From assembly GCF_022832375.1 (NCBI RefSeq), contig NZ_JALHLG010000016.1, positions 1 to 64,000 on the forward strand: 64,000 nt of DNA, written 5' to 3'. The DNA comes from Novosphingobium beihaiense (GTDB lineage: Bacteria > Pseudomonadota > Alphaproteobacteria > Sphingomonadales > Sphingomonadaceae). Both the position numbers and the translations under genes were made by a program. The stretch's first letter is position 1, and the number at the start of each line of letters is the position of its first letter. Under the pieces are notes generated by a model. It did no database searches. It was not told the origin of the DNA and worked only from the letters and a program-made list of their open reading frames with translations. This document shows positions 43,190 through 52,159 of the stretch, piece by piece.

Positions 43190-43912
43190 TTACGGCGTCG
43201 CTGTCAGCAAAGCGCCGCCATCGACATAGATCGCGCTTCCGGAGATATAGCTGTTGCGCATCAGGAAGAGATAGGCTTCGGAAATATCCTCGCAGGTTCC
43301 GACACGCCCGGCCGGGGTGGTGGCCGCCACGGTATCGTAGAGCGCCTGGCGGGCCTCGTCGGGGATGTTGGCCATCTGGTTGCTGTCCACTACGCCCGGG
43401 GCCACCGCATTCACGCGCACCGGGGCGAATTGCGTCGCCAGCACGCGCATCATGCTTTCGATGGCGGCATTGACCATCGATCCCATCAGTGCGCCGAACA
43501 TCGGGCGCTGGCTGGTCGCGCCCGAGACCAGCGTGATCGATCCGCTCTTGGAGATCTTTTCGCCCGCTGCGCGCGCGACGCGGTATTGCCCCCAGAAACG
43601 CGTTTCGAAAACGGTCTTCGCATCGTCCACCGGGGCGAGGCCGCGTGCTTTCACCGGGCCGCCGACAGTCATGGCGAGGTGATCGAATGCACCGAGATCG
43701 GCGAACATGCGTTCAATCGAGGCATCGTCGTTGACATCGGCCACCAGGCCCGAGGCCTTGGGCCCCAGCGATTCCGCGGCCGCTTTCACTTTGTCCGCAG
43801 AGGGCGAGACAATCACTACGTCCGCGCCAATTCCGGCAGCGGCTTTCGCAGTGGCATAGCCGAAGCTGCCCGTGCCGCCGAACACGACCACGCGCTGTCC
43901 ATCCATTCGCAT
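43190..43912 (-). CDS. SDR-fold protein lacking the catalytic Tyr-Lys
   Basis: 240 residues. The cofactor motif FGGTGSFG is modified but present, and RVNAVAPGVV is normal. After the Ser region (LVSGATSQRPM), the expected YxxxK reads as MGSMV in FGALMGSMVNAAIESM, so neither Tyr nor Lys is present. It may have lost dehydrogenase activity or use another mechanism. GGGAG lies upstream of the ATG. It is downstream of a CMD and a VOC gene on the same strand. Confidence 0.85.
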   Translation of the reverse strand: MRMDGQRVVVFGGTGSFGYATAKAAAGIGADVVIVSPSADKVKAAAESLGPKASGLVADVNDDASIERMFADLGAFDHLAMTVGGPVKARGLAPVDDAKTVFETRFWGQYRVARAAGEKISKSGSITLVSGATSQRPMFGALMGSMVNAAIESMMRVLATQFAPVRVNAVAPGVVDSNQMANIPDEARQALYDTVAATTPAGRVGTCEDISEAYLFLMRNSYISGSAIYVDGGALLTATP

Positions 43913-43938
43913 GTGTTTTTCTCCCTAGGGTTTTGGCT

Positions 43939-43973
43939 GTCAGGGCGCCGTTCACGCGGAACAGCGCCCTGAC
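43939..43973 (-). terminator. Perfect 10-base hairpin between CMD and SDR genes
   Basis: GTCAGGGCGC pairs with GCGCCCTGAC over 15 bases. It lacks a T-run, so it may attenuate or stabilise mRNA between the two genes. Confidence 0.45.
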
Positions 43974-44000
43974 TGTGTGTACGTTTGGAAGGCGCGCGGA

Positions 44001-44669
44001 TCAGGCGGATTCGCGTTCGGTCTTTTCGGCTTTGGAAATGTCCAGCACCGGCATGTGTTCCTCGAAACCTTCCGGCGCCGCGACTTCGATGATCGGATCG
44101 GGCCGGGTGTCGAACTCCACCATGAAGGCGCGCGACATCTTGGCATAGCCGATGTACTGGTTCACCGCGTGGGTCAGATCGACGATCTGCTCGGCAGTGA
44201 GATGCTGTTTCAGGGCATTGAAAAGCTGATCGGGCACGCGCGCGTCCAGCACGGTCAGCGCATCGGTGTATGCGAGCACGGCGCGTTCGGCAGGCGAAAA
44301 CAGATCGGAGACGGGCCAGGCCGGAATGGCATCGATCTGGTCCTGCGTCACGCCGCACGAACGCGCGATCTTGCAGCGCTGCGAAAAGACGAACTGCGAT
44401 TGCACCAGCCAGCCCAGCCGCAGCAGCGCCAGTTCGCGCAAGGGCTGGGGCAGGGTGAACTTCTCAGTGTCGTACATCCACGAAATGCTGCGCGAAATGA
44501 TCGCCAGCGCTTCCTGCGAATTGGCCACGGTGGTTTCCCAATTGCCTTTTACGCCGAAGGGATTGCCGGGCGCCGTATCGAATTCCTGATCGCCGAACTT
44601 GTTGTGATAGATCGCCTTTACAAAAGGATTGGTGATCGCGCGCGATCCGACTTCAGGAAGTCTGGGCAT
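44001..44669 (-). CDS. Carboxymuconolactone decarboxylase-family protein
   Basis: 222 residues. The helical core includes LRELALLRLGWLVQSQFVFS, then CKIARSCGVTQDQIDAIPAW and LTAEQIVDLTHAVNQYIGYA, matching CMD-domain proteins of the longer type. One Cys pair (CKIARSC) has a CX5C spacing, unlike the AhpD CxxC. It follows the VOC gene (44760) in a minus-strand operon. Function unknown; decarboxylation or peroxide-linked roles are both seen in the family. Confidence 0.83.
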   Translation of the reverse strand: MPRLPEVGSRAITNPFVKAIYHNKFGDQEFDTAPGNPFGVKGNWETTVANSQEALAIISRSISWMYDTEKFTLPQPLRELALLRLGWLVQSQFVFSQRCKIARSCGVTQDQIDAIPAWPVSDLFSPAERAVLAYTDALTVLDARVPDQLFNALKQHLTAEQIVDLTHAVNQYIGYAKMSRAFMVEFDTRPDPIIEVAAPEGFEEHMPVLDISKAEKTERESA

Positions 44670-44759
44670 GTTGGATTACTCCCGAGATTTTATGGTCTTG
44701 ATCGTCCGGCAGGGCCGCCGCCTTACCGCAAGACGGTGCTGCGCCGAGGGCAGCTCGCC

Positions 44760-45251
44760 TCACATCTTTCCGGCGGCCTTGGCTTCCTTCCACATCTCCA
44801 GCGCGGCCATCCAGCGCGGGGTTGTGGTCGTTTCCAGGTAGTCGGCCTGCATCTCGTCCGTGAGAATTTCGAGCATCACGCGGTTTTCCACCCAGAGCTC
44901 GACGACATCGAAGCCCATCTTGCGGCGCAGGCGCTGTGTGAACCAGCCTTCGCGCTTGCCGATGGCGAAGATCTCGTCCGCCGTCAGCTTCGTGCCGATG
45001 GCAAGGTGCGTGGCGACATAGTCGGTGGTGCTGGGATCGGGATCGGGAATGACGACCTTGGGGTCCTCATAGCTCAGGACCATCTGGTACGGGTAGACTT
45101 CCAGCGCGGTGTTGCGATCGTCCGAGGCGATGGCCATCCACGAGCCGTTGTTGGTGGGCAGAAAGGGAATAGCTTCTCCGCCCCAGAGTTCGGCCACGAC
45201 TTTGGCGACATGTTCCGGATCTTTGGCGGCGATCGATGCGTGATACATCAT
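44760..45251 (-). CDS. VOC-like small protein
   Basis: 163 residues. The pattern MMYHASIAAKDPEHVAKVVA, then ATHLAIGTKL and VMLEILTDE gives His, His and Glu at the places of a VOC metal site. The similarity is weaker than for the two VOC genes at 22.8 and 23.4 kb. AGGAGAAGG precedes the paired ATG. It is the first gene of the minus operon with CMD and SDR, behind a promoter that has the GATATC operator. Confidence 0.72.
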   Translation of the reverse strand: MMYHASIAAKDPEHVAKVVAELWGGEAIPFLPTNNGSWMAIASDDRNTALEVYPYQMVLSYEDPKVVIPDPDPSTTDYVATHLAIGTKLTADEIFAIGKREGWFTQRLRRKMGFDVVELWVENRVMLEILTDEMQADYLETTTTPRWMAALEMWKEAKAAGKM

Positions 45252-45333
45252 AATCCTTCTCCTGGCGCTTTTGTTTTTCGCGGGCGTGCTGTTGCGCTTG
45301 CAGCGTCGCTTTCAGGTTCGTTCTGCTGAAAAA

Positions 45334-45362
45334 TAGATAGATATCGTTCTATTTGATGTCAA
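45334..45362 (-). promoter_or_regulatory. Promoter with GATATC operator for the VOC-CMD-SDR operon
   Basis: On the minus strand: TTGACA (45362-45357), a 17-base spacer ending in GATATC, then TATCTA (45339-45334). The geometry is the same as at 37102-37130. Confidence 0.65.
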
Positions 45363-45458
45363 GTTAAATGCCGGAGGCAAAGGGGTGAATTCGGCTTGCC
45401 TGCGGGGTATTTTGCCGCAGCGCTTCTGCCGCTCTGCAGAGGCGCTGAAGCGGGGGAA

Positions 45459-46169
45459 TTACGCGGCAAAGACACGGTCCGGCAGGGCGGCGATGTCGCG
45501 GGAAAGCGAGAGCAGATAGCTGCTTGTCCGCTCGGCGGCGCGTCCGGCATCGCCTTCCAGAATGGCCGCGGCGATGCTTTCAAGCTGATCGATCCGATGG
45601 ATTTCGCTGACTGCCGGGAAGGCGCGGAATTGCACGCGGACAAGGTGGATCTGCAGCGCGCCTACCACACGCTGCAATTGCAGGTTGTCCGCCGCCTTGG
45701 TGATCGAGCGGAACAGGTGGCTCACGGCGCGGCCGAATTCGAAGAAGTCGTGCTCGCCTTCGCCCTTGAACTGCGCGGCATGGGCGATGCTTTCCACGAT
45801 CAGTTCGCGGTTGCCGGGCTGATCTATGTGTTCGGCGGCCAGCGATGCGGAGAGCGAAAACACCCGCTCCATCACCAGGAAGATGTCCGTGGTCTGCTTG
45901 CGCGTCAGCCGGGGGATCACCGCGCCCCGGTTGAAACTCATCGAGGCGGCGCCCTCCGCCGTCAGCCGCGCGAGCGCCTCGCGCACCACGAACCGGCTGA
46001 CGTTGTATTCCTGCGAAAGATCGACTTCGACCAGCCGCTGCCCGGGAACGTAGCGCCCCTCATAAAGGCCACGGATCACGTTGCGGACAAGCTGTTCCGA
46101 CGCGCTGATGCTGCGCGCGCGGCCGCCTTTGGTCTCGCCTTCAGGCAACTTCGAAGAGGCCGGCTGCAC
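45459..46169 (-). CDS. GntR-family (FCD) regulator
   Basis: 236 residues, GTG start with GGAGGAATGG before it. The HTH ([39 protein letters not shown]) is strikingly like that of the GntR at 33922, and the helical C-terminal part shares [10 protein letters not shown] with it. It overlaps the thiolase by 29 bases, so it is the last gene of the hydroxyacyl-CoA dehydrogenase-thiolase operon and probably controls it. The TTGT-N3-ACAA site upstream of that operon (48364) is the likely operator. Confidence 0.87.
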   Translation of the reverse strand: MQPASSKLPEGETKGGRARSISASEQLVRNVIRGLYEGRYVPGQRLVEVDLSQEYNVSRFVVREALARLTAEGAASMSFNRGAVIPRLTRKQTTDIFLVMERVFSLSASLAAEHIDQPGNRELIVESIAHAAQFKGEGEHDFFEFGRAVSHLFRSITKAADNLQLQRVVGALQIHLVRVQFRAFPAVSEIHRIDQLESIAAAILEGDAGRAAERTSSYLLSLSRDIAALPDRVFAA

Positions 46170-47325
46170 CCATTCCTCCGCCCATGCACATCGTCACCAC
46201 CACGTTCTTCACGCCTCTGCGTTTTCCTTCCAGCAGGGCATGTCCTACGAGCCTTGCGCCCGACATGCCATAGGGATGGCCGACGCTGATGCCGCCGCCA
46301 TCGACATTGAACTTCTCGGGATCGATGCCGAGCGTGTCGCGGCAATAGAGCACTTGCGAAGCAAAGGCCTCGTTGAGTTCCCATAGCCCGATGTCGTCGA
46401 CGGCAAGGCCGTGCTGCGCCAGCAGGCGGGGAATGGCATAGATCGGGCCGATGCCCATCTCGTCCGGCTCGCAGCCCGCGCAGACGAAACCCCGGAACAG
46501 GCCGAGCACCGGCAGCCCGCGTTTGGCCGCCAGATCCGCGTTCATCACCACGCTGGCGCTGGCGCCGTCCGAAAGCTGGCTGGCGTTTCCGGCCGTCACG
46601 CTGTGCCCTTCGCCGCGCACGGGTTTGAGCGAGGCCAGTGATTCGGCCGTGGTGCCCGGACGGTTGCCTTCGTCCTTGTCGAGCGTGACGGTGCGGGTGG
46701 TGACTTCGCCGGTTTCCTTGTTGATTTCCGCCTTTTCGGTGGTGATCGGCACGATCTCCGCATCGAAACGGCCACTCTCCTGCGCGGCGGCAGTGCGCTG
46801 CTGGCTGGCGAGGCTGTAGGCATCCTGCGCCTCGCGGGAGATGCCGTAGCGCTGGGCAACCACTTCGGCCGTATCCAGCATCGGCATGTAGATATCGGGC
46901 GCATTCTCCACCAGCCAGGGGTCTTGCTGGTGGAACACATTGGTGTGCTCGTTCTGCACGAGGCTGATCGATTCCACACCGCCCGCGACTGTCACGGAAA
47001 CATCCCTGCAGCGGATTGCCTGCGCGGCCATCGCAATGGCCTGCAAGCCGGAGGCGCACTGGCGGCTGACGGTGGCGCCCGCCGCCGACGCGGGAAGGCC
47101 GCCGCGCAGCAGCGCTTGCCGGGCGAGATTGTCGCTGGCGGTGCCTTCCTGCCGGGCGCATCCCAGCAGCACGTCTTCCACTTCGGCCGGATCGATCCCG
47201 GCGCGGGCGACGGCGTGCTTGATCGCATGGCCCGCGAGCGTGGGGGCAGGGGTAATGTTGAAGGCGCCGCGATAGGCCTTGCCGATCGGCGTGCGGGCCG
47301 TGGAAACGATAACTGCGTCAGCCAT
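46141..47325 (-). CDS. Thiolase (acetyl-CoA acyltransferase)
   Basis: 394 residues, full length. The nucleophile Cys90 is in [22 protein letters not shown] supplies the Asn/Glu block, [16 protein letters not shown] the His, and [10 protein letters not shown] the second Cys. It cleaves 3-oxoacyl-CoA with CoA. AAAGGA precedes the ATG at 47325. Located 72 bases downstream of the hydroxyacyl-CoA dehydrogenase, it completes a beta-oxidation pair. Confidence 0.93.
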   Translation of the reverse strand: MADAVIVSTARTPIGKAYRGAFNITPAPTLAGHAIKHAVARAGIDPAEVEDVLLGCARQEGTASDNLARQALLRGGLPASAAGATVSRQCASGLQAIAMAAQAIRCRDVSVTVAGGVESISLVQNEHTNVFHQQDPWLVENAPDIYMPMLDTAEVVAQRYGISREAQDAYSLASQQRTAAAQESGRFDAEIVPITTEKAEINKETGEVTTRTVTLDKDEGNRPGTTAESLASLKPVRGEGHSVTAGNASQLSDGASASVVMNADLAAKRGLPVLGLFRGFVCAGCEPDEMGIGPIYAIPRLLAQHGLAVDDIGLWELNEAFASQVLYCRDTLGIDPEKFNVDGGGISVGHPYGMSGARLVGHALLEGKRRGVKNVVVTMCMGGGMGAAGLFEVA

Positions 47326-47397
47326 TGTCAGATCCTTTGAAACGCGCGGTTGAGCCGGGAAAACCGGTTCGGGCATGGTGGGATTGCAGGGGTGGGA

Positions 47398-48273
47398 TCA
47401 GGCAGGGATCCGCTTGCCCTTCGCGTCGTAGCGGTGCCAGCCGCGCCCGGTCTTGCGGCCGCGATAGCCTGCCGCGACAATGGCCTTGAGCAACTGGCGC
47501 GGCATGAAGCGGTCGCCATAGTGGTCCTGCATGATCTGCTGCACGTCCATGCTGAGTTTGGTATCGGTAAGGTCCATCAGCTCGAACGGGCCGACCGGGT
47601 GGCCAAGGCCCAGCTTGCAGGCCTTGTCGATGTCCTCGGCCGAGACGGCGCCTTCCTCGACCAGGCGGATCGCCTCGATGAAGAAGATGTGCAGCATGCG
47701 GTTGACGGCAAAGCCCACCACATCCTTCACGTGGATCGGCTCCTTCGCGATGTCCCGCATCAATTGCATGACTTCGTCCGCCACCTGCGGATCGGTGTCG
47801 ATGCCGGGAATTACTTCCACCAGCGCCATGCGCGATACCGGCGAGAAGAAGTGCGTGCCCACGAACCGCCCGCGCCGCTCTTCCGGCAGACGTCCGCCCA
47901 GTGCGGTGATCGAGATGCTGGAGGTGTTGGTCATCATGATCGCCGTTTCGGGGAGCACTTTGGCCAGACGTTCGAAGATCGCGCCTTTCACGTCGATATC
48001 CTCGAACACCGCCTCGACCACCAGATCGCGGTCGGCATAGGATTCCAGGCTGTCGCAGGCTTCCAGATTGGCCAGCGCCGCGTCCGCCTGTTCGCGGGTA
48101 TAGCGGTTCTTCGCGATGCCCTGTTCGAGCACGCCTTTCAGCCGTTCGATCGCCGACTGTACCTGTTCCGCCGACTGGTCGCAGATTTTCACGGAAAACC
48201 CGGCCAGCGCATAAACCAGCGCGATTTCCGAGCCCATCATGCCGGAACCGACAACACCAACCTTGCGCGCCAT
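47398..48273 (-). CDS. 3-hydroxyacyl-CoA dehydrogenase
   Basis: 291 residues. VGVVGSGMMGSEIA is the NAD motif (residues 5-18), NTSSISITAL and GTHFFSPVS (catalytic His) follow, then GFAVNRML and the C-terminal GLGHPVGPFELMDL with GRGWHRYD. This is the single-domain bacterial type (Hbd/PaaH-like). GGGAGAAGAG gives the start at 48273; an ATG four codons earlier is possible. With the thiolase it handles the end of an acyl-CoA pathway. Confidence 0.93.
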   Translation of the reverse strand: MARKVGVVGSGMMGSEIALVYALAGFSVKICDQSAEQVQSAIERLKGVLEQGIAKNRYTREQADAALANLEACDSLESYADRDLVVEAVFEDIDVKGAIFERLAKVLPETAIMMTNTSSISITALGGRLPEERRGRFVGTHFFSPVSRMALVEVIPGIDTDPQVADEVMQLMRDIAKEPIHVKDVVGFAVNRMLHIFFIEAIRLVEEGAVSAEDIDKACKLGLGHPVGPFELMDLTDTKLSMDVQQIMQDHYGDRFMPRQLLKAIVAAGYRGRKTGRGWHRYDAKGKRIPA

Positions 48274-48360
48274 CTCTTCTCCCATCGTTTCCGTCCTGCG
48301 GCAGCGCTGCGCCGGGACTCCGAATGACGCGCTTATGCCTGCGCCGGAGGTGCGGCGCAA

Positions 48361-48400
48361 TGATTGTCTAACAATTTTGTATTGCAATAATTGACAATCA
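48361..48400. promoter_or_regulatory. AT-rich inverted repeat with ATTGT-N3-ACAAT site
   Basis: TGATTGTC and GACAATCA are perfect arms 24 bases apart. The left arm overlaps ATTGTCTAACAAT (48363-48375), a GntR/VanR-like operator. It lies about 90-130 bases upstream of the hydroxyacyl-CoA dehydrogenase start. Confidence 0.55.
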
Positions 48401-48556
48401 ATAGAGGTAGCCGCATTTTCCGTGCCTGCCGGACACGAGTCCGGCGGCAGGCAAGCGCCAGCGTCCCCGCAAGTGCTGGGGGAGGAGAGAAACCGGTGGA
48501 ACTGTGTGATCGCAGGAGGACTGATCTTCCGGGGCGTGATCGTCTTACTTTGGATC

Positions 48557-48637
48557 GTCATTGCGAGGCCCGCAGGGCCGCGGCCATCCAGAGCGCCGTG
48601 GCTCCGCTCTGGATGGCTTCGCTTCGCTCGCAATGAC
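48557..48637. repeat. REP-like palindromic element
   Basis: GTCATTGCGAG at the left pairs with CTCGCAATGAC at the right; the centre has CCATCCAGAGC and GCTCTGGATGG arms. It can form one long hairpin. This kind of element is widespread in proteobacterial intergenic DNA. Confidence 0.8.
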
Positions 48638-48665
48638 GAAGGTCTTATCCAAAAGCTATCATACC

Positions 48666-49814
48666 CTAGGCTGCCGCGCCGTTTGGCCTCAGCAGCACTT
48701 TCGCGCCGGTTGCGCGGGCGCAGGCGGCCGTCAGGCCGGCCGGGGTCAACAGGTCTTCCAGAGCGATTTCCCGGTTGAAGCCGCTGGCGAATGTCGTCGT
48801 CAATTCGCGCACGATGCGGTGTTTCATGGCTTCGACGGTTTCCGGCTCGATCTTGCCGAGATACGAAAACAGCAGCCAGCCGCCCACGCTCCAGGCCATG
48901 CCATAGTCCTTGTGCAGCACGGTGGGGCTGGGATCGAGCCCGCCGTAGATATAGACCTGCTTGTGGGTTTCCGATCCGTAACGGCTGTAGGGTACCTGCC
49001 GGGCACTCAGCGCCTTTTCCATCGCCGAAAGGATGCGGCTGGCGAGATCGCCACCGCCCACCGCGTCGAACCCCAGCGTTGCTCCGGTTTCGCCAATGGC
49101 GCGGGCCAGCGTTTCGTCGAAGTCCGGCGCGGCGCTGTTGCAGACGAATTCCGCGCCGATCCCGCGCAGCAGCCGCGCCTGTTCCTCACTGCGCACCACG
49201 TTGACGAGAGGAATGCCGTCCGCCTTGCATATCCGCACCAGCATCTGGCCAAGGTTCGATGCGGCGGCGGTGTGGACCAGCGCGCTGTGCCCTTCGTGGC
49301 GCATCGTGTCGGTCATGGCGAGCGCGGTCAGCGGATTGACGAAGGACGCGGCACCATCGCGGGGAGGCGTGCCGTCGGGCAGCACAAGGCAGGATGCGGC
49401 CGGAAGCTTGTGAAATCGCGCGTATGTGCCGCTGCCGACCATCGCCACGGTGCGCCCCAGCAGGGGCTGCGCAGCGGCCCCGGCGGCCACCACGGTTCCC
49501 ATCCCCTCGAAGCCTACAGGCAGGGATTGTCCGGTCCGCGCGCGCAGCCGCTGGAACAAGGCGGCGGGAATGGGCGCGGAAAGGGCAGGGAATTCGCCGG
49601 TGCCGCTTGGCACGAACGCCTCCGGCTCCACCGCGCCCAGCATCAGGCCGATGTCGGAGGGATTTACCGGCGCGCCTTCTACCCGCACGACCACTTCATC
49701 ATCGGCCGGAGCGGTGATCTCCACCGGTTCCAGCGTCAGCAGAAGCGTGGCGTCCTCACCCGCGCGCGAGCGCAGCTCAAGGCTTTCCAGCGGGAATGCA
49801 ACGGTTTCGGCCAA
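48666..49814 (-). CDS. MDR-superfamily oxidoreductase (quinone oxidoreductase/enoyl reductase-like)
   Basis: 382 residues of the zinc-independent medium-chain dehydrogenase/reductase type: VEGAPVNPSDIGLMLG, PVGFEGMGTVVAAG, the cofactor region ALVHTAAASNLGQMLVRICK (GxGxxG replaced by AAASNLG) and FDAVGGGDLASR. No Zn-binding Cys cluster is visible. It begins at TTG with AGGAGGATATC before it. It is divergent from the 611-residue acyl-CoA dehydrogenase, with a shared GntR-type site between, so an enoyl-CoA or quinone reduction step in the same pathway is plausible. Confidence 0.85.
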   Translation of the reverse strand: MAETVAFPLESLELRSRAGEDATLLLTLEPVEITAPADDEVVVRVEGAPVNPSDIGLMLGAVEPEAFVPSGTGEFPALSAPIPAALFQRLRARTGQSLPVGFEGMGTVVAAGAAAQPLLGRTVAMVGSGTYARFHKLPAASCLVLPDGTPPRDGAASFVNPLTALAMTDTMRHEGHSALVHTAAASNLGQMLVRICKADGIPLVNVVRSEEQARLLRGIGAEFVCNSAAPDFDETLARAIGETGATLGFDAVGGGDLASRILSAMEKALSARQVPYSRYGSETHKQVYIYGGLDPSPTVLHKDYGMAWSVGGWLLFSYLGKIEPETVEAMKHRIVRELTTTFASGFNREIALEDLLTPAGLTAACARATGAKVLLRPNGAAA

Positions 49815-49845
49815 GATATCCTCCTATCGCCCGGAAGGGGGCAGT

Positions 49846-49856
49846 TCGTAGGACAA
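49846..49856 (+). promoter_or_regulatory. GntR-type site TCGTAGGACAA in a divergent promoter
   Basis: It is 32 bases upstream of the MDR start and 72 upstream of the acyl-CoA dehydrogenase start; identical to the 30921 and 34744 sites, 15-19 kb away. Confidence 0.65.
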
Positions 49857-49927
49857 TTAGGGATGCTTTCCGGAAAGACAAATCGCTGGCGCCGAATTCC
49901 GCCACCCAAGCGCAGGACATTGCCATT

Positions 49928-51763
49928 ATGACCGATATCATCAACCGCACGGACCTGACCTTCATGCTGCGCGACTGGCTGCGCATTGAAGACCTGTTCG
50001 AAGGGGAGCGTTTCTCCGCCCATTCGCTGGAGACGACCGAGGCGATGCTCGACACCGCCGAACGGATTGGCAGCGATCTGCTCGCCCCCGCGCTGCGGGC
50101 CGGCGATACGGACGAACCCTGGCAGGACGAGAACGGGCAGGTCCACGTCCATCCCAAAATCCGCGAGGCGGCGCGCGCGCTGGCGGAGAGCGGCCTCTTT
50201 TGCGCGGTGTTCGATGAGGACAAGGGCGGGATGCAACTGCCTTTTCTGGCCTATACCGCCGCCATGGGCATCCTGCATTCGGCCAACTGCGCGGCGGCGG
50301 GGTTCGTAATGCTGACGGTCGCCAATGCCCGCGTGATTGCCAATGCCGCGCCGGGGCCGCTGTTCGAGACCTTCGGCGCGCCCGAGGTGGCGGGCGAGAC
50401 GTTCGGCACGATGTGCCTGTCCGAGCCCCACGCGGGCTCTTCGCTGGGAGACATTACCACGCGTGCAGTTCCGGCGGGGACGGACGATTTAGGCCACCGC
50501 TACCGCCTGCGCGGCTCCAAGATGTGGATTTCGGGCGCCGACCACGATGTGACGGAGAACATCGTCCATCTGGTCCTCGCGAAGATCGCGAACGAGGATG
50601 GATCGCTGCCTGAGGGATCGCGCGGCATATCGCTGTTCGTGGTGCCCAAGATCCTGCCGGGCGGGGAACGCAACGACGTCGCCGTGGCGGGCCTTAACCA
50701 CAAGCTCGGCCAGCGCTGTCTGCCCAATGCCGCCTTCAATCTGGGCGAGGGCTTCGCCACGCCGGAAGGCGAGGCGGGCGCGATCGGCTGGCGCGTCGGG
50801 GAGCCGGGGCAGGGGCTGCCGCTGATGTTCCAGATGATGAACGAGGCGCGCATTTCGGTGGGCGTGTCCAGCGCGATGACGGCCTATCGCGGCTATCTGA
50901 TCGCGCTCGCCTATGCACGCGAACGCCAGCAGGGCAGGCCCGTGGGCGAGCGCGGTGGCAGGCAAGTGCCGATCATCGCCCACGCGGACGTGCGCCGCAT
51001 GCTCATGGCACAAAAAGCCATCTGCGAAGGGGCCTTTGCGCTGGGGCTCTACGCGGCCCGGTTGCAGGATGAAGAGACGGTGGCGGCCGATGCGGATGCG
51101 AAAGAGGCCGCAGGCAGCCTGCTCGGGCTGCTGACGCCGATCGTGAAATCATGGCCTTCCGAATTCGGCCAGACCTCGCTGCACTATGCGATCCAGGTTC
51201 TGGGAGGCTCTGGCTATACGCGCGATTTCGATGTGGAACTGCTCTACCGCGACAACCGCCTGAACCCGATCCATGAAGGCACCACCGGCATTCAGGGCCT
51301 CGATTTGGTCAACCGTAAGATTCGCAGGGATGGCGCCGCCACGTATCGACGCCTGCGCGAACGGGTCGAAGCAACACTGGCCTCGGCGTCAGGCCATGCG
51401 GTGCTGGACAGCAGCGCGCAGGCCGTGCGCTCGGCCTGGCAGGCGATCGATGCGGCTGTCGATGTCCTGCTTGGCCTGCCGGACGATGCCGCCGCTGCCG
51501 GACATGCCACGGCCTTCCTGACGGCGATGGGCCATGCAGTAATCGGCTGGATCTGGCTGGACATGGCAGCGCTGGCCAGCACGGTGACCGCCACCGCGCA
51601 AGGTGAGGCGGCGCGCCACCACCTGAGCGGCAAGATCAAGGCCTGCCGTTACTTCGCGCAGTTCGAACTGCCGCAGATTGACGGCTGGCTGGCGCCCCTC
51701 ATGGCGGGTTCCGATGCGGTGGCGGTGATGACGCCGGAGGAGTTCCTGGGCGAGGCGGGGTAA
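49928..51763 (+). CDS. Large acyl-CoA dehydrogenase with extra C-terminal domain
   Basis: 611 residues, typical of the roughly 600-residue acyl-CoA dehydrogenases (DmdC/AidB-like group) with an N-terminal extension and a C-terminal domain beyond the dehydrogenase core. GTMCLSEPHAGSSLGDITTR is the substrate/FAD block, GLNHKLGQRCLPNAAFN is typical of the long subgroup, and the catalytic Glu is in NPIHEGTTGIQGLDLVNRK. The last 150 residues are the extra helical domain. Substrate not determined; DmdC itself uses methylmercaptopropionyl-CoA. Confidence 0.9.
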   Translation: MTDIINRTDLTFMLRDWLRIEDLFEGERFSAHSLETTEAMLDTAERIGSDLLAPALRAGDTDEPWQDENGQVHVHPKIREAARALAESGLFCAVFDEDKGGMQLPFLAYTAAMGILHSANCAAAGFVMLTVANARVIANAAPGPLFETFGAPEVAGETFGTMCLSEPHAGSSLGDITTRAVPAGTDDLGHRYRLRGSKMWISGADHDVTENIVHLVLAKIANEDGSLPEGSRGISLFVVPKILPGGERNDVAVAGLNHKLGQRCLPNAAFNLGEGFATPEGEAGAIGWRVGEPGQGLPLMFQMMNEARISVGVSSAMTAYRGYLIALAYARERQQGRPVGERGGRQVPIIAHADVRRMLMAQKAICEGAFALGLYAARLQDEETVAADADAKEAAGSLLGLLTPIVKSWPSEFGQTSLHYAIQVLGGSGYTRDFDVELLYRDNRLNPIHEGTTGIQGLDLVNRKIRRDGAATYRRLRERVEATLASASGHAVLDSSAQAVRSAWQAIDAAVDVLLGLPDDAAAAGHATAFLTAMGHAVIGWIWLDMAALASTVTATAQGEAARHHLSGKIKACRYFAQFELPQIDGWLAPLMAGSDAVAVMTPEEFLGEAG

Positions 51764-51787
51764 GCGCGAGGCCCGCCCCCTGCCAGC

Positions 51788-52159
51788 CTATGCGTTTCGG
51801 GGCAGAACCCTGACCGTGGCCGCGCGGGCGCGGGGCGAGATCATCGATCCCAGATAGCGGCTGGCACCGTACTTGGCACGGTAGGCGGCATCGATGGCGT
51901 CGTTGGCGTCATCAGAAACCGGCTCGAAAGAGACGTCGTGTACTTGCCCGGCCAGGTGGATTTGTCCTGCTTTCTGCTTGAGGGCTGCCTGAAACCAGCT
52001 TGAACCGCGCCCGCTGTAGGCGCGGACGAAGAGGCCGTCCGGCGTGACCACGGACCAGATGAACGTGGGCGTTCCGGGCGTGGCGCCGTCCTCGCGGAAA
52101 GGGGCGATCCGGCAGTCGTCGGCTGCGGCGAACTGTTCGAGCTGCTGCGGTGTCCACAT
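51788..52159 (-). CDS. DUF2255-like small protein
   Basis: 123 residues. It begins MWTPQQLEQFAAADDCRIAP and contains TFIWSVVTPDGLFVRAYSGR, GSSWFQAALKQKAGQIHLAG and AIDAAYRAKYGASRYLGSMI. This is the pattern of small pyridoxamine-5-phosphate-oxidase-like or DUF2255 proteins. No signal peptide. AGGAGAACACTCAA precedes the ATG. Function unknown, possibly binding a flavin or F420-like cofactor by analogy. Confidence 0.78.
   Translation of the reverse strand: MWTPQQLEQFAAADDCRIAPFREDGATPGTPTFIWSVVTPDGLFVRAYSGRGSSWFQAALKQKAGQIHLAGQVHDVSFEPVSDDANDAIDAAYRAKYGASRYLGSMISPRARAATVRVLPRNA

Larger units (their letters stand above)
48274..48665. other. Intergenic region with operator and REP element
   Basis: 392 bases, no gene. 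It has a 40-base AT-rich symmetrical region (48361-48400) close to the hydroxyacyl-CoA dehydrogenase gene and a REP-like inverted repeat (48557-48637) close to the downstream end of the MDR gene. Confidence 0.6.

Noticed and set aside
48557..48637. Insertion sequence end or attachment site
   Set aside because: The element is a self-complementary REP-type repeat with no transposase gene or target duplication visible.
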